From Candidatus Symbiopectobacterium sp. 'North America' (GTDB taxonomy: Bacteria > Pseudomonadota > Gammaproteobacteria > Enterobacterales > Enterobacteriaceae), in the NCBI RefSeq assembly GCF_015762685.1, contig NZ_PEHF01000086.1, forward strand, positions 28,092 through 92,091: 64,000 nt of DNA, read 5' to 3'. The notes beneath the pieces are model-generated. The model was not told where the DNA came from. It saw only the letters and a program-made list of their open reading frames with translations, and ran no database searches. This document shows, in pieces, positions 52,050 to 61,920 of the stretch (its first letter is position 1; every line of letters begins with the position of its first letter). The position numbers were made by a program, and so were the translations under genes.

Positions 52050-53054
52050 TTTACGCGCGGGTCCCAAAGCCGATAGAGAATGTCAGCCAGCAAATTGAGC
52101 AGCACGTACACGGTGCCCACCAGCAGCGTGGCACCAATCACCGGGTTCATATCGGCATTCATCAATGCCGTGGTGAGGTATTGGCCCAGCCCCGGCCAGG
52201 CGAACACGTTTTCCGTGACCACCGCCCCTTCCAACAGCCCGGCATAGGTCAGTGCCAATACGGTCACCAACTGAACCGCAACGGTCGGAAAGGCATGACG
52301 CCAGATCACCCGACGCGACGACAGCCCTTTGGCGCGCGGTAATGACGTATTCACCGCTTAACGCATTGAGCATGAAGGTACGCGTCATACGGGTGATATA
52401 GGCCATGCTGAAATAGGCGAGGATCAAGACTGGCTGCGCCATATGTGCCAGTGCATCGTGGAAGGCGGCATAATCCCACGCCAACAGCGAATCCACCGTG
52501 AGCAAGCCCGTCACCTGCGGCACCATATCCTGAAAAATGATGTCCTGACGCCTCGGCCCCGGTGCAATACCGAGTGCGGCATAGAAGATAAGCAAGCTAA
52601 GCAGTGCCAGCACAAACACTGGCAACGAGTGCCCCGCCAGACAAACCACACGAATGGTTTGATCGACCCAGGTACTCTGCCTCACTGCGGCCCACACGCC
52701 GAGTGGAATGCCGACTAGCGCAGCGATAATGATAGCGGCGGTAGCCAACTCCAGAGTTGCCGGGAAGAAACGTGCGATATCCGTCATCACGGGATTGGAC
52801 GTGAGGATCGAATTGCCGAGATCGCCGTGCAACAGTTGCGAAAGATAGCGGCCAAACTGCACCCACAGGGGCTGATTCAGCCCCATTTCTTCACGCGCGC
52901 GTTGCACCACGTATTCCGGCGCATTGTCCCCCACCATCGCCAGCACCGGATCGGTGGGCATGATGCGACCGATAAAAAAGGTCAGCACCGACAACCCCAA
53001 CAGCGTGAGCAGCAAGCTGCCCAGCGTACTGAGAATACGTTTTGCTATCGGCAT
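52046..53054 (-). pseudogene. Peptide importer permease (DppB/DdpB type), frameshifted
   Basis: Permease with LGLSVLTFFIGRIMPTDPVL, LLHGDLGNSILTSNPVMTDI and AYFSMAYITRMTRTFMLNAL. At the EAA loop (GEYVITAR) two bases seem missing from a GC repeat at 52332-52338, shifting the frame. The correct continuation, AKGLSSRRVIWRHAFPT, GLLEGAVVTENVFAWPGLGQ and DPRVK, is intact to 52046 in the other phase. Its start overlaps the binding-protein stop. Confidence 0.85.
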
Positions 53055-54649
53055 CAGGCTTTTTTCACCTGATCGTACGGGTTATCACTCAGTACCGTCA
53101 TGTTCACACCACTGATATTTTTACGGCAGGCAATCGGCAAGGTGTTTTGCATTAGGAAAATAAACGGGCTGTGCTCACGGTGCTCACGCTGGATGGTTTC
53201 ATACAGCGCGATACGCTTGGCGGAATCGCTTTCATGCAATGCCTGTTCGGTTAACGTGTTGAATTTTTAGTCAGACCAGCTGCAGCGCCATGCCAGAGTA
53301 CGGCTGCGCGCATTTTCCGTGTTATCGACATTGACGCAGAATGCTTCGGTGTTCGAGTTGGGATCGAAATAGTCAGCGCCCCAGGCCGTGATCGCCAGTT
53401 GGTGCTGGCGGGCACGCATTTTGGTCAACACCGCGCGGTTTTCAGAAGAGACAAGCTTCGCCTTGATCCCCACGGCACCCAGTTGAGTCTGGATGGCCTG
53501 CGCGATATCCGGATACGGCTGAGCAGAGTAGTGATCGATGGTGATCTCGAACCTGTCGGGATAACCTGCTTCAGCCAGCAGCGCTTTCGCTTTGCCCACA
53601 TCCTGATGGAACGGCGTATCGTCCAGAGCCGCGGGGAAGCCACCCGGCAGGAAGCTCTGATGCACGCGGTGCGTCAGCGGAATGATGTTTTTCTGAATGG
53701 CTTCATAATCAATCGCCCATTTCAGTGCCTGCCACACCTGTGGTTTTTTCAGTAATTCATTGGTGGTGTTGCACGACATTAACATGATGGTCGAAACGTC
53801 ACGACGGATCACATTGAATTCAGGATCGTTGACGATCGGCTGCAGTTGTTCGCTGGTCAGATCGCGGGCGATATGCACATCCCCTTTTTGCAGCATCAGC
53901 AACTGCGCCGCAGGATCGGTGATGTGCTTCATGATCATGCGCTGAATTTTGCTGTCAGTCTGGAAGTGGGAGTTTTTCTCCAGAATGATGCTTTCGCTCG
54001 CTTTCCAACTGCGCAGCGTGAACGGCCCAGACCCGGCGCTGTGCTGTTTAATCCAGGCGTAGCCGAAATCGCCGTCCTGTTGATTTGCCAGCGCGGCTTT
54101 TTTCTGCACGATGCTGCCCACCGGCGCAGAGAGGCAATAGAGCAGGAATGATTCTGCCGCCGGCTTGTCCAGGTTCAGCACCAGCGTACTGGCATCCGGC
54201 GCGGTGATGTGCTGCTCTACGTTATCTTTAGTGAAACCGAACTGGTTGATAATGAAGGCGGGGCTTTTATCCATTTTAACCGCGCGCTGTAACGAGAACG
54301 CCGCGTCTTCTGCGGTGACCGGCGTGCCATCGGAGAATTTTGCTTTTGGATCAATATGGAAGGTGAAAGTCTTCCTTTCGTTGCTCACTTCCCAGTGCGT
54401 GGCCAACTCGCCTTTCACTTCGCTGGGTTTCAACGGGTTCGGCATTACCAGACGCTGGTAGAGGTTGCCCACAATCTCAGAGCCTACCTCTTCAAAACTT
54501 TCATGGGGATCAAGGCTGGTCATGTTATCCAGTTGCATCGCCATCACCAACATAGTGGGAGGTGTGGCAGCGAAAGCGGAGTGCAGGTTCAGATAGGATA
54601 AAAAAGGTACGGCTCCGCAACCGGCGAGAAAACGTCTCCTGGTAAGCAT
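53054..54649 (-). pseudogene. Peptide-binding protein of second importer, in-frame stop
   Basis: SBP_bac_5 family. The signal region has a twin-arginine look (LTRRRFLAGCGAVPFLSYLN then AFAATPP), so Tat export is possible. The mature part includes SLDPHESFEEVGS, FHIDPKAKFSDGTPVTAEDA, GSGPFTLRSWK and GKAKALLAEAGYPD. A TAA at 53267-53269 after RCSWSD interrupts the frame about 70 codons before the natural end. The remaining NTLTEQALHESDSAKRIALY and VLSDNPYDQVKKA are still present in phase. GAA to TAA is the likely change. Confidence 0.87.
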
Positions 54650-54849
54650 GAATCCATCAAGATATTGATATAATTAATAATTAATTGAATTTTATTTCAT
54701 GTCCAGCTTTGACATAGTCAAACGGGATTGGCTTAAATGAACGCACCAGGACATCCATTCCCTGCGCAATCATTTGTCCATTTTGGGGCAACGTGCACCT
54801 TAATGGGGCAAATACCGTTTCATCGCATCCTGAGCCGATAACTTTGAAT
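54650..54849. promoter_or_regulatory. Divergent promoter region of second importer and dipeptidase
   Basis: An AT-rich 200-base gap between divergent genes, with repeated TTAATTAAT-like tracts near 54670-54690. A LysR gene downstream suggests that this is where its operator would lie, but no clear T-N11-A site was fixed. Confidence 0.3.
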
Positions 54850-55924
54850 ATGTCTAACAATTTCCTAACGGGTACGCAACGCCCTTTCCCTGTTTTTGAC
54901 GGGCATAACGATGTTTTATTACGCCTTTATTCCTCCCACCGGGAGGATGCGGTCAGTGCCTTTCTACAAGGCCCAGCCGCGGGTCAAATCGATCTGCCGC
55001 GTATCCGACAAGGGGGACTGGCTGGCGGATTATTCGCCGTTTATGTCCCATCCCCTAAAGACCCAGCAAAATCTGTACCAGAAAACGACAGTTTGTTTGT
55101 AAACCACACCATTGATGGAATCTGCCAGAGATATAACCTTTTCAATGATTTCCACACTGTTGCGCATTGAGGCTGCCTCCGCAGGACAAGCCCAAATTTG
55201 CCACAGAGTTGCCGATATTCGTCACTGCATGGCGACGGGAACCCTGGCGATGGTGTTGCACATTGAAGGTGCAGAGGCACTCAACCCCGATCTGGAACTG
55301 CTTGATATCCTTTACGCTGCGGGTTTACGCACCCTGGGCCCACTCTGGAGTCGACCGAATATCTTCGGCGACGGCGTACCGTTTCGTTTCCCTTCTTCAC
55401 CCGATATTGGTTCCGGACTGACGGAAACCGGCCTGCGTCTGGTGAAAGCTTGTAACGCCAAACGCACCATGGTGGATTTGTCGCACATGGATGAAAAAGG
55501 GTTCTGGCAGACCGCACGCATCAGCGATGCCCCGCTGGTTGCCAGCCACTCCAACGCCCACGCACTCTGCGCGCAGTCCCGCAATCTGACAGACAAACAG
55601 CTGGATGCCATTCGTGAAAGCAACGGCTTTGTCGGCGTGAATTTCGGTACTGCGTTCCTACGCGCCGATGGTAAAAAAGACCCGAACGCCACGGTGGAAG
55701 AGATTGTCCGCCATGTCGATTACCTGCTGAACAAGCTGGGAGAAGACGGCGTCGGTTTTGGTTCCGATTTCGATGGCACCACCGTGCCGCCAGACCTGCA
55801 TGATGTCGCAGGACTGCCGATCCTGGTCGAGGCACTGACGCGGCGCGGATACGATAGCCCATTGCTGGAAAAAATCTGCTACGGCAACTGGTTGCGTGTA
55901 CTGGAAGCCACATGGGGTAAATAA
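54850..55924 (+). pseudogene. M19 membrane-dipeptidase family enzyme, frameshifted
   Basis: Zinc dipeptidase of the renal dipeptidase family, which cleaves L,D- and L,L-dipeptides. The first metal motif FDGHNDV is in one frame, followed by QIDLPRIRQGGLAGGLFAVY. Near 55101-55105 (AAACC) one extra base seems present, and the protein resumes in the next frame with LMESARDITFSMIS, HIEGAEAL (bridging Glu), VDLSHMDEKGFW, VASHSNAHAL and GFGSDFDGT. All metal ligands exist but in two frames. A read error cannot be excluded. Confidence 0.83.
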
Positions 55925-56012
55925 CCACAGGCCAATGCATCGGGTGGCGTGGATATTGCGTGGAATTTGCTCAAGGTGAAATTATGACCTAACCAACACG
56001 GAGCACCTGTCC

Positions 56013-56920
56013 ATGCGCTTACGCCACATCGAAATCTTCCAGGCTATTCTTCAGGCTGGCACCATCAGCGGTGCTGCCCGCTTGCTGAAAGTTTCACAGC
56101 CGAACGTCAGCCGAGTGCTCAACCACGCTGAGCAACAGCTGGAATTTGCCCTGTTTGAACGCGGCGCGCAGGGCATGGTGGCAACCCGCGAAGGACGGCG
56201 TCTGATCCCTGAAGTACAGGAGCTTTACATCCATCTGAAAGCCATTGGTTCACTGACGGAACAGATGAGACGCAATCGGGTACAAACGGTGCGGCTGGGA
56301 GCGGCGCATGCGTTTAGCCAAATGGTGGTTGCACCCACCATGGTGGAATTTCATAAGCAAGAAGCGCGCGTCGACTTAGAGCTGGTGACCGAGCACTTCT
56401 CCACGCTGTGTCAAAATATCCTGCAAGATCAACTCGATTTTGTGCTGGTCTTTTGCCAGCAAGTGCCTGCTGCTCTGCTGGCTGAGCCGCTGCTTCAAGC
56501 CTATATGGTCGCTGTGTTGCCCAAAAATAGTCCGCAGAACGGACCGGTATCGCTCGAGTGGCTCTGTTCCAATAACCTGCTGATGATGCAGCAGCAGGAT
56601 CCGTTAGGCCAGGTGCTGCACCGTGCGTTACGCGCCAAAGGACTGACGCCGATGTCATCGGTGTATATAAAACCTACTCGGTGATTGCCGACATGGTGCT
56701 GGCAGGCGGCAGCGCGGGTATCGTCGATCTGTTTACCGCACATCGCTACGCCGATATGTTGAAAATCGTACCGATTGAACAGCCACTGCCGTTCGAAGTG
56801 ACGCTGATCAGCCGCCGCGACAACCCGCAATCACGCGCCGCATTGCAATTGAAGCAACTGATGAAAAACAAATGCTGGGAAATTGCCCGACAAAACGAAG
56901 GTTTGTTTCACGCAGCATAA
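56013..56920 (+). pseudogene. LysR-type transcription regulator, frameshifted
   Basis: The N-terminal winged helix is clear: EIFQAILQAGTISGAARLLK then VSQPNVSRVLNHAEQQL. The effector domain runs to SVYIK, where the A run at 56669-56672 appears one base short. The continuation, VIADMVLAGGSAGIVDLFTA and LISRRDNPQSRAALQLKQLM, is in the adjacent phase to 56920. Position at the end of the peptide locus suggests that it controlled it. The truncated form would have 223 residues and an incomplete effector domain. Confidence 0.83.
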
Positions 56921-57036
56921 TGCGGTAGCGCTCTGAAATCCTGCTGTGCGCCACCCACTCAACTGATTTTATCCTACCCTGCAAAACCACGGGCGCGTTA
57001 TACTCGCCTTATCACTTGCTAAACAGGTAAATATCG

Positions 57037-57900
57037 ATGATCCGCAGTATGACCGCCTACGCCCGCCGTGACATCAAGGGCGGCTGGGGTAACGCCGCAT
57101 GGGAGCTTCGCTCCGTTAACCAGCGTTATCTTGAAACATACATCCGTTTACCGGAACAGTTCCGCAGCCTGGAGCCGGTGATTCGTGAGCGTATTCGCGC
57201 CCGTCTGACGCGCGGAAAAATCGAATGCAACCTGAGTTTTGAACTCGATCCGAGTGCGCAAGGCAGCCTGATCCTGAATGAAAAACTGGCAAAACAACTG
57301 GTTGAAGCCGCCAACTGGGTCAAAATGCAGAGTGATGAAGGGGAAGTCAATCCCGTTGATATTTTGCGTTGGCCGGGCGTGATGTCCGCTCAAGATCAAG
57401 ATCTCGATGCGATCAGCAAGGAGTTGATGGTCGCACTGGAAAAAACGCTGGATGATTTTATCACCGCACGCGAAAGCGAAGGTACTGCGCTAAAACTGCT
57501 CATTGAACAACGCCTTGCGGGCGTTAGTGCCGAAGTGGTGAAAGTGCGCGCACACATGCTGACCATTCTGCAATGGCAGCGCGAACGCCTGCTCAACAAG
57601 CTGGAAGAAGCGCAGGTTCAGTTGGAAAACAACCGGCTGGAACAGGAACTGGTGCTTTTAGCACAGCGCGTTGACGTTACCGAAGAGCTGGACCGGCTCG
57701 AAGCGCACGTTAAAGAGACCTACAACATCCTGAAAAAACCGGAAGCCGTTGGCCGCCGTCTGGACTTCATGATGCAAGAATTCAACCGCGAATCTAACAC
57801 GCTGGCCTCCAAATCCATCAATGCCGACGTCACTGCCAGCGCCACTGAGCTGAAAGTGCTAATTGAGCAAATGCGGGAACAAATTCAAAATATTGAGTAA
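57037..57900 (+). CDS. yicC: YicC family protein
   Basis: Conserved 287-residue protein of the YicC/YloC family, linked in recent work to RNA degradation. N-terminal MIRSMTAYARRD, ELRSVNQRYLE and FRSLEPVIRERIRARLTRGK; C-terminal VGRRLDFMMQEFNRESNTLA then SKSINADVTASATELKVLIE, the family hallmark. It neighbours rph in E. coli. Its 3' end is a known integration target of some genomic islands, and an integrase gene follows here. Confidence 0.97.
   Translation: MIRSMTAYARRDIKGGWGNAAWELRSVNQRYLETYIRLPEQFRSLEPVIRERIRARLTRGKIECNLSFELDPSAQGSLILNEKLAKQLVEAANWVKMQSDEGEVNPVDILRWPGVMSAQDQDLDAISKELMVALEKTLDDFITARESEGTALKLLIEQRLAGVSAEVVKVRAHMLTILQWQRERLLNKLEEAQVQLENNRLEQELVLLAQRVDVTEELDRLEAHVKETYNILKKPEAVGRRLDFMMQEFNRESNTLASKSINADVTASATELKVLIEQMREQIQNIE
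57862..57900 (+). other. Probable attachment site (attL) at the yicC 3' end
   Basis: A tyrosine integrase gene starts 190 bases after the yicC stop, and composition drops at that stop. Some islands, including the mobilisable islands of Vibrio related to SXT elements, are known to integrate in this end of yicC. The last codons here would be the left core, with the matching right copy outside the window. This is inference from position; no duplicate is visible. Confidence 0.4.
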
Positions 57901-58016
57901 GGTTTCACCTGATCTCTTAGAGTCTCATCACATCTCATTGTCTAAAAAAGTCATTGTAAAAAATGGTTTTTTTGTTTTATATGGTCTCATAGCGTATCAC
58001 TACAGCGCGTGTTTTA

Positions 58017-58070
58017 GGTGTACTTAAAGGTGCACTTACTCGGTTTTATGTACACCTCTTTAAGTACACC
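58017..58070. repeat. Inverted repeats upstream of integrase, candidate arm sites
   Basis: GGTGTACTTAAAG (58017-58029) and CTTTAAGTACACC (58058-58070) are a perfect 13-base inverted pair. A related GGTGCACTT starts at 58029 and an inverted TGTACACC ends at 58056. Repeated short motifs next to an integrase gene and attachment site commonly bind the integrase arm domain or an excision factor. Confidence 0.55.
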
Positions 58071-58091
58071 CCCTCTGGTAACGAGTGACAT

Positions 58092-59356
58092 ATGAGCAAA
58101 TTGACAGACATACAGATTCCTACATGGATAAAAAACAAAGAACACTTCGCGGGACATGCCGATAGCAATGGGCTATATCTTTGTTTTCAAAAAACTTATA
58201 GTTCTCCATTCTGGCGCTTTCGCTACAAAATGGCGGGTAAAGCCAGAGTGATGCTCATTGGCTACTACTCCAGTATTTCACTTGCCAAAGCGCGGGAAAT
58301 TGCTAAAAGAGCTTTCCGCTCGTGTCGCTCTGAGACATGACGTAGCGGGAGAGAAGCAAGAACGCAAAGCAGAAGCGTTGAAGAAGATGGAGGAAGAAAA
58401 GCACGCGCTCCGTGTTTCAGAACTGGCCGCCGAATACTTTGAACGCCAGATCCTGACCCGCTGGAAGCACACGGACATTCTGCGCCGTCGCATAGACAAA
58501 GATATCAACCCTAATATCGGGCACCTCAGAATTGAAGATGTTCGCCCTTACCACATTGATGATATGCTGCAAAAAATCGTCCAGCGTGGCGCACCGACAA
58601 TCGCTAACGATGTGTTGAGATGGACTCGCCGCATATTCGATTACGGCATAAAAAGGCATATGCTGGAAACAAACCCCACTGGCGCGTTTGAAGTTGCTGA
58701 TGCTGGCGGCCAAGAGCAAAGCCGTGAACGCTGGCTAAGTCGTGAAGAACTCGTTCGATTCTTCCTGACCATGCCAAAGACAAAGGGTTTCTCACGTCAA
58801 AACGAGTTAACCATGAAACTTATTCTGGTTTTCTGTTGCCGGAAAATGGAATTTTGTGGCGCTCCGTGGGAAGAATTCGACTTTAAAAATGCCATCTGGC
58901 ATCTGCCTGCTGAAAGGGTAAAAAAACGGTGATGCGATCGATATCCCTATTCCCGCTCCTGCGCTCGAATGGCTACAGAAACTTCATTGTATGTCATGCA
59001 ATAGTAAGTGGGTTCTTCCGGCCAGAAAAATGCAACATCGAATGATCCCTCATATTCAGGAAAGCACATTATCTGTAGCGTTAGGAAAAATTAAAGCCAA
59101 CATGCCTAACGTCCCTAACTTCACTATTCATGATTTTCGGCGTACAGCTCGCTCACATTTGGCTGCGCTGGGAATAGATCCCGTAGTCGCTGAACGTTAC
59201 TTAAATCATCGTATCAAAGGCGTTGAAGGTATTTATAATCGTTACCAATATTTTGATGAACGCAAAGTAGCGTTAGAGTTATGGGCTAATTTTCTCGTAT
59301 CTTTAGAAAAAGGTGAGAATTATAACGTAACGCCATTAAGAAAAGATATTGCGTAA
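58092..59356 (+). pseudogene. Tyrosine recombinase/integrase (P4-like), two frameshifts
   Basis: P4-type integrase of about 420 codons. The N-terminal part has ADSNGLYLCFQKTYSSPFWR and a Gly-Tyr-Tyr segment typical of the arm-binding domain. Frame breaks occur at the A runs 58305-58308 and 58920-58926. The middle frame has the core-binding domain (WKHTDILRRRIDKDINPNIG) and part of the catalytic domain (CCRKMEFCGAPWEEFDF, holding the first Arg). The last frame has HDFRRTARSHLAALG (HxxR) and YLNHRIKGVEGIYNRY with the nucleophilic Tyr. Homopolymer read errors could account for both shifts; otherwise the element is fixed. Confidence 0.88.
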
Positions 59357-59393
59357 ATTTCCCCTTATTTTAAATCCCTTATTCCTACACTAA

Positions 59394-59750
59394 TTACTTC
59401 TTCTTGTATTTCCCATCAATAACACCTATAGCTGATACACCACAATAGTTGTCACATTTGTCAGTAATAACCTGTATAGTACCATTTTTGTGCTCACTGA
59501 TAACTACTGCGTACGTACTTTCTTTATCGCTATACACCCATTGATTATGCAGCCCTTTCTCCGCACCAATTGATATAGCTTCACCATATATTTCACATAT
59601 TGATGTATCACCATGTGAAGCATTAATGTTGAATTCAGCAACCGCTCCTCTCGGAGAAAGGGACAATACACCATTACGTTTAACGTATTCGCCAGCATGT
59701 GCCAGAGGTAAATTGGCGATTAAAATAAATGCTATCGTTATCTTTTTCAT
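59394..59750 (-). CDS. Small secreted protein, function unknown
   Basis: 118-residue AT-rich gene. From MKKITIAFILIANLPLAHAG there is a clear Sec signal peptide. The mature part of about 99 residues has three cysteines (CEIYGEAI, KCDNYCGVSAIGVIDG). It looks like a small periplasmic beta-rich protein, in the style of lysozyme-inhibitor or MliC-like folds, but I do not recognise the family. Same strand as the next two genes. Confidence 0.6.
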   Translation of the reverse strand: MKKITIAFILIANLPLAHAGEYVKRNGVLSLSPRGAVAEFNINASHGDTSICEIYGEAISIGAEKGLHNQWVYSDKESTYAVVISEHKNGTIQVITDKCDNYCGVSAIGVIDGKYKKK

Positions 59751-59799
59751 TATAATTCCTTTATACAATAAAAATATTTATCTTTAATCTAACAAATAG

Positions 59800-60300
59800 T
59801 TACCGATAAGTTTTTGTACTTGAAAAGCTAGTTTTTCTTGTTTCCACGCCTTGCTCCTGATATGTGTCACCACAAACAACACAACGATATTTTCTGGTGA
59901 CATCATATTTTTCTTCTATCCAATTTTCATGTATTACAATATGCTTACCTTCACGATCAGCTGATGTTACCCGACCTCCATTTTTGATTGCACTACTAGG
60001 TATAGCGGATAAAAATACCTCTTCTGTATCAATCAGCTCAATACTATATGTTGCATTGCAAGCTTCACATTGATAATCATCAGAGAGAAAATAAATAGTA
60101 ACCTTAGTTACAATAAAAAAAGATACCGTAAATACTATCAAAGACAAACCTATTCTCGCAAAAATAGGTTCAATAGCAAAAATAAAATAAACAATACCCG
60201 CAATTAATAATGCTATGCCAGCCCCAGCCCCAGACCCGATAGCTCTAAGAACTATTTCATTCTTGATTTTTTTCTGGGAAGCAGAAAGATTCTCACTCAT
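59800..60300 (-). CDS. Membrane protein with zinc-ribbon-like cysteines, unknown
   Basis: 166 residues. Two membrane helices occur in the first 80 residues (IALLIAGIVYFIFAIEPIF and GLSLIVFTVSFFIVTKVTIY). The cytoplasmic or periplasmic remainder has CEAC and CVVC pairs about 65 residues apart, resembling a zinc ribbon. A Ser/Thr-rich tail ends it. The start MSENLSASQK is preferred over an earlier ATG because it removes an odd extension. Function unknown. Confidence 0.55.
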   Translation of the reverse strand: MSENLSASQKKIKNEIVLRAIGSGAGAGIALLIAGIVYFIFAIEPIFARIGLSLIVFTVSFFIVTKVTIYFLSDDYQCEACNATYSIELIDTEEVFLSAIPSSAIKNGGRVTSADREGKHIVIHENWIEEKYDVTRKYRCVVCGDTYQEQGVETRKTSFSSTKTYR

Positions 60301-60373
60301 AACCCACCTATTCAAAAATATTTAATCTCTGACCGCTATAAATTTCTTCATAGTTAGCCTTGATTAATAACCA

Positions 60374-61201
60374 TTAACCTTTAACACCGTTAGCCATAAA
60401 TACACCGACAGCCACTGAATAAAACGCGTTAAATGCTATCGCCTCTTCCTTAGCATCAGACGCAGCAGTAATACCGTCATTATCAACAATCCCTTTTAAG
60501 AAATATTCATCACCTTCTCTATAAAGTGCAAAACCTGCTGACGATCGACCAACTAATTTCACCAAAAAACCGACATATTTACCGTCTTTAATAACCTTTA
60601 TCGATTACAGATTTGGAAGATCATAAAGCACAGCGATAAACTCTTTTACAGTAGAAAATCTGCCGAAGTTATGAACTCAGCTTGGCCGTGTATAAACAAT
60701 TGAATTGAGTTGACTAGTCGAAAAACTCAAATCATAAATATCTTTATCATGTTTAACGGCTAAGTATTGTAAAGCTTCCTCTATCGTCCTTTCACTTTGA
60801 GCAACCTCTCTTTCTTTATTAGCCTGTCTGGCGGTATCCTGAGTAGAAATGCAACTTGATTTTTTCGTAAAAGAACCGTAGTTCTCACAAATTTCATCAA
60901 CGCGCCATTCATATAGACCTCTGATACATTGATATTCATCACAAGAATTTCTTTTATTGAGCCATGCTATTTGATCTTGCTTAAGACGATCTTTAACTTT
61001 CTGCTCACGATTAAAGTTCATGACAGCACGATAGTTATTTGATAATGCCTCATCCAATATATTCAAAGCACCATCAGAACAGATTGTTTTTTCATATTTA
61101 GCATTTGCTTTTGCACAATCAAAAGAGGCTGCATAGCTTGCTGTACTGCATGTCATCAATGATAAAAATAAAATTGTTTTTTTACTGAAAACATTCTTCA
61201 C
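60374..61201 (-). pseudogene. LprI-like secreted protein with two in-frame stops
   Basis: The first 174 codons encode a signal peptide (KTILFLSLMTCSTASYAASF) and a DUF1311/LprI-type domain: FDCAKANAKYEKTICSDG, LDEALSNNYRAVM, QIAWLNKRNSC and CIRGLYEWR. TGA at 60677 ends it. The same frame then stays open (VHNFGRFSTVKEFIAVLYDL), meets TAA at 60605, and continues to 60374 with VIKDGKYVGFLVKLVGR, ALYREGDEYFLKGIVDNDG and EEAIAFNAFYSV. This is a coherent coding sequence, so the original may have been one protein of about 275 residues. Alternatively these are a short gene plus an unrelated small one. Confidence 0.55.
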
Positions 61202-61217
61202 AAGATAACCTCAATAG

Positions 61218-61367
61218 TTAGTTTTTCATTAATGAACAATTCGCATTAACGCTCTTTAGTTCAAAGATGCGTTCTAATGTATCGCCTTCACATCTGCCTT
61301 CATAAATCTCCTGAGCACAAATTACTGTTACTGTAAAAGTGACTGATTCCGAGAGATCTCCACTCAT
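61218..61367 (-). CDS. Small protein of 49 residues, unknown
   Basis: A short open frame with ATG preceded by GGTGGGGA, beginning MSGDLSESVTFTVTVICAQE and ending NANCSLMKN. Three cysteines and a Val/Thr-rich strand. Stop lies 16 bases before the LprI-like gene start on the same strand, so they may be one unit. No recognised family; short length limits confidence. Confidence 0.4.
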   Translation of the reverse strand: MSGDLSESVTFTVTVICAQEIYEGRCEGDTLERIFELKSVNANCSLMKN

Positions 61368-61392
61368 TCCCCACCATCCACCGCAACACAAA

Positions 61393-61476
61393 GTCTATAG
61401 ATGCGCAAAAATAGTTTATAATCTATAGATGAAGTTCATACAAGAGTAAAATAACCACAAACTTCCATCTATAGAC
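61393..61476. promoter_or_regulatory. Three operator-like repeats upstream of XRE gene
   Basis: GTCTATAGATG (61393-61403), ATCTATAGATG (61421-61431) and the inverted CATCTATAGAC (61466-61476) share the palindromic core TCTATAGA. A TATAAT at 61417-61422 overlaps the middle copy. The arrangement fits an autoregulated repressor controlling its own promoter and the divergent small-protein genes. Confidence 0.65.
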
Positions 61477-61503
61477 ATTTTTATAGGTTGAAGAGTGGTA
61501 CAT

Positions 61504-61884
61504 ATGGCTCAGTTACCTTCGGACAGTGCAGACAAACAGGTAGGCCAACGTATTCAAATGCGTCGTAAAGAACTGGGAATAACAGCTCAGCATTTAGCAG
61601 AACTCGTTGATATATCTCACCAACAACTATCCCGATACGAGCGCGGAACAAACAAGATCAACGTGGCGCATCTGGTGAATATCGCCATTACACTTGATAC
61701 ACCAATTAGCTGGTTTTTCATTGATTGTTTCACGGAACCAGATGGCAATAAACAGAAACAACTCGAATATGTACCAGTAAAGGATGCGGATCTGAAAAGC
61801 CGATTTGAAAAAATTTGGCCTCGGCTGACACATAAGCAGAGGCGTATATTGATTATGCTTCTTGATGAATATACCAAACAGTAA
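61504..61884 (+). CDS. XRE-family transcription regulator
   Basis: 126-residue protein with an N-terminal Cro/C1 helix-turn-helix: VGQRIQMRRKELGITAQHLA, then ELVDISHQQLSRYERGTNKI. The C-terminal part is basic and short, KSRFEKIWPRLTHKQRRILI. ATG 61504 is used; an in-frame GTG nine bases earlier is possible. Likely a repressor of the element acting on the repeats just upstream. It is intact. Confidence 0.85.
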   Translation: MAQLPSDSADKQVGQRIQMRRKELGITAQHLAELVDISHQQLSRYERGTNKINVAHLVNIAITLDTPISWFFIDCFTEPDGNKQKQLEYVPVKDADLKSRFEKIWPRLTHKQRRILIMLLDEYTKQ

Positions 61885-61920
61885 TAAATATCAAGAGTTA
61901 TTTCAGACAGGAATATTACG

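Noticed and set aside
59394..61367. A toxin-antitoxin or phage-defence cassette in the island
   Set aside because: The proteins have signal peptides or membrane helices and none shows nuclease, kinase or antitoxin motifs; the XRE gene alone is not enough evidence.
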